Below are positions 1 to 12,084 of a stretch of 64,000 nt of DNA, piece by piece. The DNA is taken from NCBI RefSeq assembly GCF_027244095.1, contig NC_069658.1, positions 261,090,687 through 261,154,686 of the forward strand, given 5' to 3'. The DNA comes from Hemicordylus capensis (taxonomy: Eukaryota; Chordata; Lepidosauria; Squamata; Cordylidae). The position numbers and the translations under genes are program-made. Position 1 is the stretch's first letter, and each line of letters starts with the position of its first letter. The notes beneath the pieces are model-generated. The model did not search any database and was not told where the DNA came from. It worked only from the letters and a program-made list of their open reading frames with translations.

Positions 1-145
1 ATTTCGATACCGCTTTTCCAAAAAAAGTGCCCAAAGTGGTTTACTGATATATATAAATTAAATTAAATGGCTCCCTGTCCCCAAAGGGCTCACAATCTAA
101 AAGAGAAACACAAGACAGACACCAGCAACAGCCACTGAAGGGATG
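1..145 (-). repeat. 3' tail of a squamate interspersed repeat, antisense
   Basis: On the minus strand this ends in the 'GTAAACC...AAGCGGTAT' type of tail shared by many reptile L2-related LINEs and SINEs. The 'ggctccctgtccccaaagggctc' style body is the same in other repeats of this kind. It is cut by the window edge, so its full length is unknown. The family name is uncertain. Confidence 0.5.
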
Positions 146-1084
146 CTGTGCTGGGGGTGGATAAGGCCAGTTGCTCTCCCCCTGCTAAATATTTATTTGT
201 TTACCATATTTTATACTGCCTAATATATAAATATATTTATCATATTTTTAGACCGCCTAATAAAGAGAAGAGGATGGTAATAGTGACAACTCCTCCTCAG
301 GTGTTGGTGACAGACATTGCTAGTATGCTGGGGCCTCGGCAGCTGCCCAATGATGCTGGCCCCTAACATCAGCCCTACACAAGGTACGCATGTAGGGGCC
401 ACTGTCGAACATGGGTGTCCACAGGACATTTTCTATGGGCAGGGAGCCAAAGCTGCAATCCTATACCGATCTACCTGGAAGTAAGTCCCATTGAATGCAA
501 TGGGAATGGCTCAATCCAGGGCGGGGGGAGAGACTGCCCCCATGTCCCCACTCCAGATGTCCACATATGCTGTCAAGTGTAAACAGGTTATATGAGCCAA
601 TTCAGACATGACAGAGGGGCAAGATAAACAGGAAACAGGGGTGACTCCTGCTTCCTGTCTCTTGGTACTTTGGGGCAACATTTTAAGTGGTTCTGATGCA
701 GGGAGGAGTTCCCTTTTGGATGTTGCTGAGAAGCATAAAAACAAGCAGGATGGCTTCAGATGTCGCATGGAACCCCTGTTATCGCAGAGTTCTGTAGGAC
801 ATCACTCAGCCTTGGGAGCACATCCCCCCACTCCCCATCCCCATGCAAGCATGCAGTTCCTAACCCCATGGTTGCAGTGACTTTTGGAACTTGGGGTTTC
901 TGAAGAAAGGAGTTTAGAATAAACTGAAATGGATGGGTTCAGCTGTCAGAAGCGATCTCATCTTCTCCTAACCGGGAAAGAAAGTAGATGCTTGTGAAGG
1001 GATGAGGGGAGAGCACACATGCTCCTGAGGCTGAAGAATGCCATGCAGAACTTGGGAGATAACAGAGATTCCATGCAATTTTTA
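146..1084. other. Intergenic stretch without a recognised gene
   Basis: I see no supported exon here. An AT-rich repeat tail lies at about 190-260. A short old repeat, with the phrase 'aagtcccattgaatgcaat', lies at about 462-515. A related phrase recurs on the other strand near 32,530. The short open frames show no recognisable domain. Confidence 0.4.
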
Positions 1085-2085
1085 ATTTTTATTATTTCTT
1101 GTTTACACAGTCAGGCAGGTGTTATTGACTGGTTTGTTTTATCCAGACATCGAGTCCTTCCCAAGGACCTGGGATGTAAGAATTTTGTTATCAATATTGT
1201 TCTTGTTGTTCAGAACAAGATATTCATCACAGAATAGAGGCTGTTCCCAGTACAGCTGCTTTTTGTCATTGGCTGATGGTGATTTCTGTGGCCCCTATGG
1301 TGTTGAGGTGCTCTTCAAGGTCTTTTGGAACTGCACCCAGGGCGCCAATGACCACTGGGATTATTTGGGTCTTTTTCTGCCACAGCCTTTCAATTTCAAT
1401 TTGTAGATCTTTGTATTTTGTGATTTTTTTCTATTTCTTTTTCTTCTGTTCTGCTATCCCCTGGTATTGCTATGTCGATTATTTTAACTTTTTCTTTCTT
1501 CTCGACTACAGTGATATCTGGTGTATTGTGTGGCAGATGTTTGTCTGTTTGTAGTCGGAAGTCCCATAATATTTTTGCATCTTCATTTTCGACCACTTTT
1601 TCAGTTTTATGGTCCCACCAATGTTTGGCTACAGGTAGCTTGTATTTTTTTGCAGATGTTCCAGTGTATCATCCCTGCTACCTTGTCATGCCTTTGTTTG
1701 TAGTCAGTCTGTGCGATCTTTTTACAACAGCTGATTAGGTGGTCCACTATTTCTTCTGCTTCTTTACAAAGGCGGCACTTGCTGTTTGTTGTTGATTTTT
1801 TGATTTTTGCTCTGATTGCATTTGTTCTTAGTGCCTGTTCTTGTGCAGCCATTATTAGACCCTCTGTTTCTTTCTTCAAGTTGCCATTCTTAAGCCATTG
1901 CCAGGTCTTGGTGATGTCTGATTTTCCACTTATATTGTGCAAATATTGACCATGAAGTGGCTTCTTTTTCCATTTTTCTGCTCGGTTCTTGACTTGTTCT
2001 TTCTTGTAGGCCTGCTTTGTTTCATTGGTGTTGAATAGTTTCTTGTTATTGACCATTTTAAGTGCATCTTCTTAAACCTAGGGTG
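1085..2085 (-). mobile_element. R4-clade LINE, 5'-truncated 3' fragment
   Basis: The minus strand encodes the C-terminal part of an R4/Dong-like reverse transcriptase protein. A CCHC-type zinc motif is visible (CRLCKEAEEIVDHLISCC). It is followed by a restriction-like endonuclease with a TPDITVVEKK block and an IDIAIPGD block. The same protein is encoded by the longer plus-strand copy at 6,653-10,303. The fragment begins at the element's 'gatgcacttaaaatggtca' region and runs to its 3' end near 1,085. The frame is interrupted between the zinc and endonuclease parts, so it is dead. Its truncated 5' end abuts a (TAA)n run. Confidence 0.85.
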
Positions 2086-2087
2086 CC

Positions 2088-2130
<43 letters not shown>

Positions 2131-2131
2131 T
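2086..2131. repeat. (ATT)n microsatellite
   Basis: About 15 ATT units lie exactly between the truncated 5' end of the antisense R4 fragment and the unclassified block at 2,132-2,640. It is probably the tail of that block, into which R4 inserted. Confidence 0.9.
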
Positions 2132-2640
2132 TGGCATTTGCACTCTACAGCCAACTTCCCCATTATTTCCAAAGCTATTAGACAGCCCGCAACACAGTGC
2201 TCTCTAGCAGACACTTGTGAGATCTAATAATATTGCTGACATCAGGCCTAGCAGTGGCTACCAGCTAGTGTCGCTGAGCCAATTGGATGTTCTGAGATCC
2301 TGTTGGAGATCCAGCTCCAGGGCGCTTTGCAGACTAACCCTTACCACAGTGTCACTATGCATCTGCAAAGTGTGCTTCCGTATTTCCTGTGTTGTGACAC
2401 CACAGTCCCTGCACTGAAAGCAAGGTGCCATTCACATTTCCAATGCCTTCGGATTTTATTTTTGCAATTTAGTGCTAGTGTCTGTTGCAGAAAAATAGCT
2501 GTATTTTCCCGTGGTAGGAATTTGAGATTCTGGGGGTCATTTTCAATACAATCCTGCCAAACCAAAGCATTTAACTGCTGTTCTAGGGTGTAATCTGGAA
2601 AATACCCTGATGGCATCAACCTTTTGCACCTGTAACCCTA
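2132..2640 (-). repeat. Unclassified repeat-like block ending in (TAA)n
   Basis: On the minus strand an open frame of 92 codons (2,619-2,341) begins MMPSGYFPDYTLEQQ and contains NCKNKIRRHWKCEWH. It reads like coding sequence, but I do not recognise the family. The block ends in a TAA run on the minus strand, as LINE and SINE insertions do here. It may be an old retroposon. I cannot exclude a host pseudogene. Confidence 0.35.
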
Positions 2641-3189
2641 ATGACCACTAGGGACATTGGGAGTAGAGATAGACAGTTAGGATCTCCTTCTCTTTCCTAT
2701 TTATCTCCGTCTCTATGACCCCTCTATTGATAGAATGTACTCAGGAACTTCCTGGGAGTGACTTACTTCCCAGAATGCTTCTAGCTCTCTCTCTCTGAGC
2801 ACCATGCTTCTATAGGTCTGACCAACCTGTAGCCAGAAGATATAGATCTTTCCCTGTCATCATGTACTTCAGAATAATGTAGATTAGTTTAACCTTACAT
2901 GAATCTCCATGCTTATCATTTACAACCTATTGCCTCTGAGACCCTGTTAACTTATGTTGTAATGGGAGTGAGTTAGCTCCTGAAATATTCTGCTGTGTAA
3001 GTAATTACCCCAAACAGATCCAGCCTTAATAGATCAAGTGATTCTGATTATATGGATTTTCCATATTCTATCCAGGTAGTAAACTAATTTATATGAAGAC
3101 TAATATTATAATTCAGAGACTATCAGATGTCTGCATAGGGAACAGACTGTAGCCTGCAATGGTCTGATCATCAACAGGACAAATGAAAG
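2641..3189. other. AT-rich stretch, nothing recognised
   Basis: Moderately AT-rich sequence without an exon, tandem repeat or inverted repeat that I can support. Confidence 0.4.
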
Positions 3190-3325
3190 GAGGTACATCT
3201 TAATCTGACTCAATTAACTTGTGAAATCCATTGCCACAGGAGACAGTGATGGTCACTAGGGTAGATAGTTTGTTAAAATATTTAGACAAACTCATGGAGG
3301 AGAAATTTCAGTGGCTGCAGCTTAG
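3190..3325 (+). mobile_element. Old CR1-like LINE remnant
   Basis: The phrases 'attgccacaggagacagtga' and 'gacaaactcatggaggag' match the C-terminal coding end and following sequence of CR1-clade elements, as in the copy at 40,205-40,808. It is short and diverged and is cut off by the 5' end of the next L2 element. Confidence 0.5.
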
Positions 3326-6300
3326 CCACTTTATGGCCCGCCACCGGCGGGGTCACCCCTTTGGGGGAGCCACTTCGGGGGGCAATGAGGGCGAAGGCCT
3401 GGTGATATTTTTTGGCTTCTGTTGGTTTTGGATCCTGGGTATTTCAGATGTGTCTTGGTTTGCTGGGGATACAAGGGGTGTGTCCACTGACTGTGGGATG
3501 GCTATTCCGGTGGTGGTGGGAAATAGAGGAAGTAAAGTTGGCAGGTCAGCATGTCATTACAGGGGAAGGGAAGTTAGAAATCTATTAGCTGTTTCCCCTT
3601 CTGGCTGCCCTGCCAGTTCTTTGACCTTGGGGAACAGCGCCAACCTCCCACAGACTCTCACCTTGCTCCTCAGTAATGCCAGGTCTGTCCAGAATGAGTC
3701 GGAAACTATCCATGATTTGATTCTGTATGAAGGGGCAGACCTGGTTTGTATTACACAGACTTGGTTGGGGGAGGCTGGTGGCCCAGTCTGGTCCCAGCTT
3801 CTCCCTCCAGGGTACTCTGTTGAGGAGCAGGTGCGAAGACGTGGGCAGGGAGGTGGAGTGGCTGTGGTCTATAAGAATAACCCTTCCCTGGCCAGGATCC
3901 CTGTGGAAGTGTCTGCCCATATTGAATGTGTGTACCTAATTTTGGGGACCAGGGATAGACTGGGACTTCTCTTGGCGTACCGATCACCCCGCTGCCCAAT
4001 GGAGTCCCTAACTGAGCTGACGGACTTGGTCTCAGGTTTGGTGTTGGAGTCTCCCAGGCTTGTGGTGCTGGGGGACTTCAATGCTCACTATGGGGATGGC
4101 TCAGGAGTTCATAGAGGCCATGACGACTATGGGCCTATCCCAAAGGGTCTCGGGACTGACACACATTACAGGTCACATGCTTGATCTGGTCTATCACTCT
4201 GATCAGGGTAGTGTTCCGTGGGTGGGGACTCATGTGATTTCCCCATTGTCATGGATGGACCACCATCTGGTTAAGGCTGGACTCACAGTCACACTCCACC
4301 CTCGCAGGGGCGAGAGGCCCATTAGAATGGTCCGCCCAAGAAGGTTGTTGGATCCAATAGGGTTTCAAGAAGCCTTGGAGGGATTTAGTGTTGGCTCTGC
4401 CAGTGATCCTGTTGATGCCCTGGTGGAGAACTGGAACAGCAAGCTCACGAACAAAGACAGTAGACGTGATCACGCCTAAGCGTCCTCTCCGACCCGATTC
4501 GGCTCCTTGGTACACGGAAGAACTACAGGGGCTGAAGCGGCAAGGTAGACGACTGGAGCACAAGTGGAGGGAGACTCGACTCAAATCTGACAGATTACAA
4601 CATAGAGCACATTTGAAGATCTATGCTCTGGCAATACGGGCGGCAAAGAAGCGATTCTTTTCAGCCCATATTACATCCATAAGTTCACATCCAGCGGAGT
4701 TGTCCAGGGTTGTGAGAGGGCTAGTGAGTGCCCCTCCTCCCTTGAATCAGAATTTGGAACCATCTATTACCCGCTGTGATGTGTTTAACGTTTTTGTGTG
4801 TGGATAAAATCTCTCGTATTTGGGCCGACTTGGATTTAGACCCCACAATTACTGCAGTGTCTGAATTGGAGGTGTCCAGCAACTCCTCTTATGTGGTTAG
4901 GCTGGATCAGTTTCAGTTTGTTACTCGTGAGGATGTGGACAAGCTGCTTGGAGTGATGCAGCCTACCACCTGTTCTCTTGATCCTTGCCCAACGTGGCTA
5001 ATACTATCTGGCAGGGAGGTTGTTGTAAAAGGCCTGGTAGAGATCATAAATGCTTCTCTGAGGGAGGGCAGGATGCCTCCTTGTCTTAAGGAGGCAATTA
5101 TTAGACCACTTCTGAAGAAGCCTGCCCTGGATTCCTCAGAGTTGAGCAATTATAGGCCTGTCTCCAACCTTCCGTGGCTGGGCAAGGTAACTGAGAGGGT
5201 GGTGGCCTCCCAACTCCAGGCAGTCTTTGATGAAACTGATTATCTAGACCCGTTTCAGACAAGCTTTTGGGTGGGCTATGGGATGGAGTGGGTGGGCTAT
5301 GGGATGGGCTATTGGGAGTGGGTGGGCTATGGGAGTGGGTGGGCTATTGGGTGGGCTATGGGATGGATGATCTCCAATTGAGAATCGACAGAGGAAGTGT
5401 GACTCTGTTGATCCTTTTGGACTTCTTGGCGCCTTTCGATACTATCAACCATAGTATCCTTCTGGAGCATCTTAGGGGGGTGGGGGTGGGAGGTACTGCT
5501 TTGCGATGGTCCTAAACTTACCTCTCGGGCGGATTCCAGATGGTGTCTCTTGGGGGTTGTTCTTCAAAAACTGAACTTTAGTATGGTGTCCCTCAGGGCT
5601 CCATATTGTCTCCGATGTTGTTTAACATCTACATGAAACTGCTGGGAGAGATCATCAGGGATTTGGTGCAGAGTGTTATCAGTATGCATATGACACCCAA
5701 ATCTATTTCTCCATGTCAGCGTCATCAGGAGAAAGCATAACCTCCCTAAATGCCTGCCTGGAGGCAGTGATGGGCTGGATGAGACTGAATCCAGATAAGA
5801 CAGAGGTACTTATTGTGCGGGGTTGGAACTCAGGAGATGATTTTGATCTGCCTGTTCTGGATGAGGTCACACTTCCCCAGAAGGAACAGGTACGCAGTCT
5901 GGGGGTGCTTCTGGACACAAAACTCTCCCTGGTGTCCCAGGTTGAGGCAGTGGCCAGAGGTGCCTTTTATCAGCTTCAGATGATACACCAGCTGCCTCCA
6001 TTTCTTGAGATAAATGATCTCAGAACAGTAGTACATCTGCTGGTCACCTCCCGACTTGACTACTGCAATGCACTCTATGTGGGGCTGCCTTTTTATGTAG
6101 TCCAGAAACTGCAGTTAGTCCAGAATGCGGTGGCCAGGTTGGTCTCTGGGTCATCTCAGAGAGACCATATTGCTCCTATCTTAAAACATTTACACTGGCT
6201 GCCGGTAATTTTCCGGGCAGAGTACAAGGTTTTGGTTATAACCTATAAAGCCCTAAACATCTTGGCCCCTGGGTATTTAAGAGAACGTCTTATTTGCTAT

Positions 6301-6652
6301 GAACCACACTGCCCATTGAGATCATCTGGAGAGGTCTGTCTGCAGTTGCCACCGGCTCGTCTGGTAGCTACTCGGGGACGGGCCTTCTCCATTGCTGCCC
6401 AAAGGATTTGGAACACACTTCCTGCTGAAATAAGAGCCTCTCCATCTCTTAAAACTTTTAAAAGGGCAGTCAAGACACATTTGTTCACACAGGCTTTTAA
6501 TTAGATACTGTTTTAATTGTGTTCTAATAGTTTTAACTTTTTAATTTTAATTGTTGAAATGTTTTAATCTTTTATTGGCTTTTTTATTATTTTGTAAACT
6601 GCCCAGAGAACTTGCATTTTGGGCGGTATAGAAATGTATTAAATAATAATAA
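3326..6652 (+). mobile_element. L2-clade LINE, near full length, decayed
   Basis: The element carries a GC-rich 5' leader and an APE-type endonuclease (LLSNARSVQNE, VVLGDFNAHY). A reverse transcriptase follows, with SNYRPVSNLPWL, then a frame with GVPQGS-type sequence. The C-terminal domain reads LHWLPVIFRAEYKVLVITYKA and ends THLFTQAFN at about 6,504. The 3' end is a 'tgggcggtatagaaatgta' tail with (AAT)n. The reading frame is broken several times (frame changes near 4,150, 4,780 and 5,380, and stops around 5,515-5,710), so it is inactive. A short minisatellite has replaced part of the RT domain at about 5,262-5,370. An R4 LINE sits directly in its (AAT)n tail. Confidence 0.85.
5262..5370 (+). 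repeat. Minisatellite inside the L2 reverse transcriptase domain
   Basis: About six imperfect 'ggtgggctatggga' units lie between the PFQTSFW and DLQL parts of the RT. The second L2 copy (54,676-56,690) has only one 'gatgggctatggggtggag' at the same place, followed by ALVSLMDDLQL. The array is therefore a local expansion that arose in this copy. Confidence 0.8.
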
Positions 6653-9600
6653 TAGCCCCCCCAGTGAGGCACTACCTTGGCGTGGTTGTGGGGCTTGCAT
6701 GCTCTGAGGAAGGTGAGAGCTATGCCAGAGGTCCAACCATACTGGACAGGTCTCACCAGAGGAGCCAGACAAAGAGTGCCTCTCCCATCAACAATATGGT
6801 GAGACGTAACTTCAATAAATCTATACCGGATCGGTAATCACCCGGGTCAACAAGGACCGCGCCAAGTGCTGGAGTCCCTGGACATCTGGTGGCAAGTGGG
6901 CAACAGGATCTTCAGTTGAGCAACCAGGGCTGGAGACTGCAAGGTTACTGGAAGAAACATCGCTTAACCAAAAAAAATATACGAAAAATGCCAACAAGGA
7001 AATAATGATCTGCTATTACAAGTCTAGTCCAACTAGGTTATTTAAAAAGAATGTACCAAATTTGGAAAGAGAAGCATTCATACACAGAAATAACAGGCTA
7101 GCAGACCAGAGAAGATTCATAATCAGAAATAAAGTATTCACAGAAGTTGAGCTGGAAGAACTGCAAAGAGCAACACAGGCTCAAGATAGAATTACCACCA
7201 ACTGAAGAAGTTGCTCAGGCGCAGGTGGAGGAGGTGTTGGAAATAGAGGATGCCACCATTGCTGAACTGTTTCAAAATCAAAACCAGGCAACCTCCCGCC
7301 TTCACCTCAAAAACCCGAATGCCATTTAACAGAAAAGCAACAAGAACTAAAGCAAAAAATAACTGAGCGCATGAACCAAACAACCACCAGGGTTCGACTT
7401 CCAGCTCTAAAAACAGTTGCTAAAAAACAACTCGCTCAGGCATTAAAAGATATAAATGCTGCACTTGCAGAAATAACAATCAATAATTTGCAAGAAACAA
7501 ACCAACTAATGTACAGTGCAGCAACAATAACAACACAAGAGCTCGGATATAAGATCAATGGACCTGTAAAAAAAGAAAGTAGTACATCACCTAAATGGAA
7601 GATTAGATTAGAAAATAAAATCTCCAGGCTCAGATCAGATGCTAGTAAATTGAAATTTATGAAAGACAAGAAGCTGAAGAATGAAAACACCAAACAGTAT
7701 CTGATCCAAAAATACCACCTAGATTCAAGGAAAATTAGAGAAGTCCTAGAAATAATAAAGCAGCAAATAACAGCAGTGTCAAAGAAGATTAGCAGATACG
7801 AAGCCAGAATTACACAACACAGGCAGAATCTCCAATTCCAGTCGAATCAGAGACATTTCTACCAAAGCATAGAAGGAGAAACTGCAAGAAACATCGAAAC
7901 ACCAAATAAAGAAGAAACAGTGCAATTCTGGGGGAAATTATGGGACAATCCTATAGCTTATAATAAAAAAGCAGGCTGGATGAAAGAGGTCAAAAAATGT
8001 AACCAACAAATGCAAGATCGAATAATAACACCAGAATTAATAAGTGAAAGAGCAAAGAAAATTAAAAGTTGGACTGCGCCAGGCGACAATGAACTGCATG
8101 GCTTTTGGCTTAAACACCTAACAAGCCTTCATAAACAACTATCAAAACAGTTCAATCACATTTTGCAAGGAGATGATATTAAACAATGGCTAACAACTGG
8201 GAAAACTCATCTCATAATGAAAGACTCAGCAAAAGGTGCAGTTCCAAGTAATTATAGACCGATAACTTGCCTGCCAACCATGTTCAAATTATTAACTGGA
8301 ATAATAGCAGATGAAGTGATACAACACTTATTAACTAACAAACAGCTTCCAGTTGAACAGAAAGGAAATTGCCCGAACACCCGAGGCACAAAAGACCAGC
8401 TGCTGATTGACAAAATGATTTTAGAAAACTGCAAGAGAAGAAAAACAAATCTAAATGTTGCATGGACTGACTACAAGAAAGCCTTCGATTCATTGCCTCA
8501 CACAAGGATACTCAAATGTTTAGAAACAACTGGTGTCAGCAAAAACATTCAGATATTTATTTAAAAAGCAATGAGCATGTAGAGTACACAATCAATGGTG
8601 AGACACTTGGACAGGTTAGCATTAGAAGAGGCATTTTCCAAGGGGACTCACTATCCCCTCTGTTGTTTGTAATCGCCATGACCCCACTTTCACAAATACT
8701 AAACAAAACAGGCCTCGGATACCAAACATCTAAAACATCAAGTAAAATCAACCATCTGCTGTACATGGACGATCTGAAGTTGTATGGAAAGTTCCAGTCA
8801 GAAATCAAATCACTGCTAAACACTGTCCATATATTCAGTAGCGATATAGCAATGGAGTTTGGACTAGACAAGTGTGCTGCATTAATAATGAACAGAGGAA
8901 AAATAACAAAAACAGAAGGAAAAGAACTGCCCAATGGAAGCAACATCAAGAACCTGGAAAAGAAAGAACATTACAAATACTTGGGCGTTCTCCAGGCTGA
9001 TAACATTGCACACACTGAAGTTAAAAGAAAAATTGGAAGTGAATACATCAGGAGAGTTAGAAAAATCCTCAAGTCCAAACTCAATGGCGGGAACACCATA
9101 CAAGCCATAAACACCTGGGCTATACCTGTTATCAGATACACTGCAGGAATAATAGACTGGACCCAGGCAGAGCTAGATACCCTAGATGGTAAGACCAGGA
9201 AAATAATGACCATCAATCATGCTCTGCACCACCGCAGTGATGTAGATAGGCTATACCTCCCTTGCAGCTCAGGTGGAGGAGGAATGCTGCAAGTCCATCA
9301 AACAGTAGAGGAGGAGGAGAGAGGCCTTGAAGAATACATAAAGGACAGTGAAGAAGATGCACTTAAAATGGTCAGTAACAAGAAACTATTCAACACCAAT
9401 GAAACAAAGCAGGCCTACAAGAAAGAACAAGTCAAGAACCGAGCAGAAAAATGGAAAAAGAAGCCACTTCATGGTCAATATTTGCACAATATAAATGGAA
9501 AATCGGACATCACCAAGACCTGGCAATGACTTAAGAATGGCAACTTGAAGAAAGAAACAGAGGGTTTAATACTGGCTGCACAAGAACAGGCACTAATGCA

Positions 9601-10303
9601 ATCAGAGCAAAAGTCGAAAAATCCACCACAAACAGCAAGTGCCACCTTTGTAAAGAAGCAAATGAAACAGTGGACCACCTAACCAGCTGTTGGAAAAAGA
9701 TCGCACACTACAAACAAAGGCATGACAAGGTAGCAGGGATAATACACTGGAACATCTTTTCCAAACAAATACAAGCTACCTGTAGCCAAACATTGGTGGG
9801 ACCATAAAATTGAAAAAGTTGAAGAAAATGAAGATGTAAAAATATTATGGGACTTCCAACTACAAACAGACAAACATCTGCCACACAATACACCAGATAT
9901 AACTGTGGTTGAGAAGAAAGAAAAACAAGTTAAAATAATCGACATAGCAATACCAGGGGATAGCAGAATTGAAGACAAAGAAATAGAAAAAATAACAAAA
10001 TACAAAGATCTACAAATTGAAATTGAAAGGCTGAGGCAGAAGAAGACCAAAATAATCCCAGTGGTAATTGGCGCCCTGGGTGCAGTTCCAAAAGACCTTG
10101 AAGAGTACCTCAACACCATAGGGGTCACAGAAATCACCATCAGCCAATTACAAAAAGCAGCGTTACTGGGAACAGCCTATATTCTGCAACAATATCTATA
10201 ATAGCAAAAATACTGACAATAAAATTCAGCCATCCCAGGTCCTTGGGAAGGACTCGATGTCTGGATAAAACAAACCTGTCAATAACACCTGTCTGACTGT
10301 GTA
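6653..10303 (+). mobile_element. R4-clade LINE, near full length, decayed
   Basis: About 3.65 kb. An N-terminal region (from about 6,990) and a long basic segment lead to the reverse transcriptase. RT blocks seen are SNYRPITCLPTMFKLLTGI, DYKKAFDSLPH, FQGDSLSPLLF and the catalytic LLYMDDLKLY. After the RT come a CHLCKEANETVDHLTSCW zinc motif and a restriction-like endonuclease (TPDITVVEKK, KIIDIAIPGD, KITKYKDLQIEIERL). One frame change near 8,560 separates RT blocks. A TGA near 9,529 replaces a Trp codon that is intact in the antisense copy at 1,085-2,085. The element lies between TAA runs on both sides, in the tail of the preceding L2. Confidence 0.85.
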
Positions 10304-10322
10304 AATTAATAATAATAATAAT

Positions 10323-10357
<35 letters not shown>

Positions 10358-10362
10358 TAGCA
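10304..10362. repeat. (AAT)n microsatellite
   Basis: An interrupted AAT run immediately 3' of the R4 element. It is probably the remainder of the L2 tail plus the R4 3' junction. Confidence 0.9.
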
Positions 10363-10915
10363 CATTTCAAACACTGAACATGCTTGACACATTGTCTCAG
10401 TGATCTCACAACATGTTGAAACAACTGCACAAAAATTGGTTTAATTGCTAGGGCTGAAATAAAATAGCTGCGAGCTGTACAGTTTGCACACACAAAAAGT
10501 ATTATGTTTCACCACTTCCTATTCCTTGCCCCTTCCAGTTTTGACTTGACATCAAACATCCTTAACAACCCTCCCTCCCCAACCCGCCAGATTTTAGCCC
10601 ATCTGATTTACTTGGCATGCCCTAACCAGTTCCATCTTGTGTTTCCAGCCAATCTGGAGGAAGAATGGGGCAAGTATAAGCCCACTTTCCATTAAGGAGA
10701 ATTTCTTTTGAAGGAGTCATTAAAAGCTGGTCATGAGTAAGCAGGACAGCTTTTCTGTTAAAGTGGTATAAAAATAAGGAACCGAAACTCCAGTACATTA
10801 TGTATTAGGTGTTAAATATTCTGACCTCAGAGTATCATATATCATGTTACTTGTGAGTGCCTCTGTATTCTTCCCAGTGACTTCCCATTTTTTATTTAGG
10901 CAGACTGCCTATTCA
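10363..10915. other. Unassigned intergenic stretch
   Basis: No exon, hairpin or known repeat is supported in this stretch. Confidence 0.4.
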
Positions 10916-11135
10916 GAGCCAGCATGGTGTAGTGGTTAGAGTGCTGGACTAGGACCGGGGAGGTCCGAGTTCAAATCCCCATTCAGCCATGAAACTAGCT
11001 GGGTGACTCTGGGCCAGTCACTTCTCTCTCAGCCTAATGTTGTGAAAGAGAAACTCAAGTATGTAGTACACCGCTCTGGGCTCCTTGGAGGAAGAGCGAG
11101 ATATAAATGTAAAAATAATAATAATAATAAAATAA
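10916..11135 (+). mobile_element. tRNA-derived SINE with L2-type tail
   Basis: The head 'tggtgtagtggttagagtgc' and the 'gagttcaaatcccc' B-box-like segment are tRNA-derived. The middle reads 'ctgggccagtcacttctctc'. The tail 'gatataaatgtaaaaataat' resembles L2 LINE 3' ends. Closely similar copies lie at 13,752-13,995 (+) and 33,931-34,175 (-). Confidence 0.8.
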
Positions 11136-11620
11136 TAATAATTGGGGAGGGAAGGACATTCTTGGACTATGTGCGAATACAATGCTCAGCACAAATGGAG
11201 CCCACCTTCCTGTAGAATCCAGAGGAAAGAGTTGTGGTATGCAAGGACAAGACCGTGGAGTTGAATCAGGAACATTAACAGTTTAATCAGACATATGTAC
11301 AGAAAGGCCAGTGCAGTCTGCCTTCAGTGCTCTTGCTGGCTACTTGTTAAGCCCACCTCTATTCCAGAATTGGAATAAAAACAACAAAAGCACAATTCAA
11401 AAGCTGGCCTGGATCAAGGAATGGATTAACCAAAAACACCCCATGGCCAAGTTGCTATGGGCTCAGTGAATGATTGTATTAATAATACTATTTCATTCAC
11501 TCACAAAAAGTTTTCAGCAAACATTGGAATTTATTACCACAAGCCCTGATAAGAACTGAAACCTGAGAAATACAACATTACAGACTTAAACCTGGGTCAG
11601 TTCCACATGAGGGCCTTTCA
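11136..11620. other. Unassigned intergenic stretch
   Basis: No supported gene or recognised repeat in this stretch. Confidence 0.35.
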
Positions 11621-11621
11621 G

Positions 11622-11935
11622 CACTGGAACATAGGAAGCTGTCATATACTGAGTCAGACCATTGTCCATCTAGCTCAGTATTACTGTATCTGCACAGACT
11701 GGCAGTGGCTTCTCCAAGGTTGCAGGCAGGAATCTCTCTCAGCCCTATCCTGGAGATGCCAAGGAGGGAACTTGGAACCTAGATGCTCTTCCCAGAGTGG
11801 TTCCATCCCCTAAGGGGAATATCTTATAGTGCTCACACATGTAGTCTCCCATTCATAAACAACCAGGCTGGACCCTGCTTAGCTAAGAGGACAAGTCGTG
11901 CTTGCTACTACAAGACCAGGTCTCCTCCACTGCCA
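11622..11935 (-). mobile_element. 5S-rRNA-derived SINE, antisense
   Basis: On the minus strand the head contains 'agctaagcagggtc'-type and 'gaatgggagac'-type segments that match the internal promoter part of 5S rRNA. The body is 'ctgcctgcaaccttggagaa', and the 3' end is 'atggcagcttcctatgttcc'-like, as in CR1 tails. Related copies lie at 26,336, 26,957, 29,845 and 47,640. Confidence 0.75.
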
Positions 11936-12000
11936 AAGCACTGCTGTCTCATTTTTTGTTCAAAGCAAGTTTACATCTTTAGTTCTCTAGATTGTTCAAT

Positions 12001-12007
12001 TTCTTTC

Positions 12008-12075
<68 letters not shown>

Positions 12076-12076
12076 T
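12001..12076. repeat. (TTTC)n microsatellite
   Basis: A nearly perfect TTTC run of about 18 units. Confidence 0.95.
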
Positions 12077-12084
12077 GTAGACCA

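Noticed and set aside
10916-10990. tRNA-like sequence with A- and B-box-like segments
   Set aside because: It continues into a SINE body and tail, and the family recurs. It is not a functional tRNA gene.
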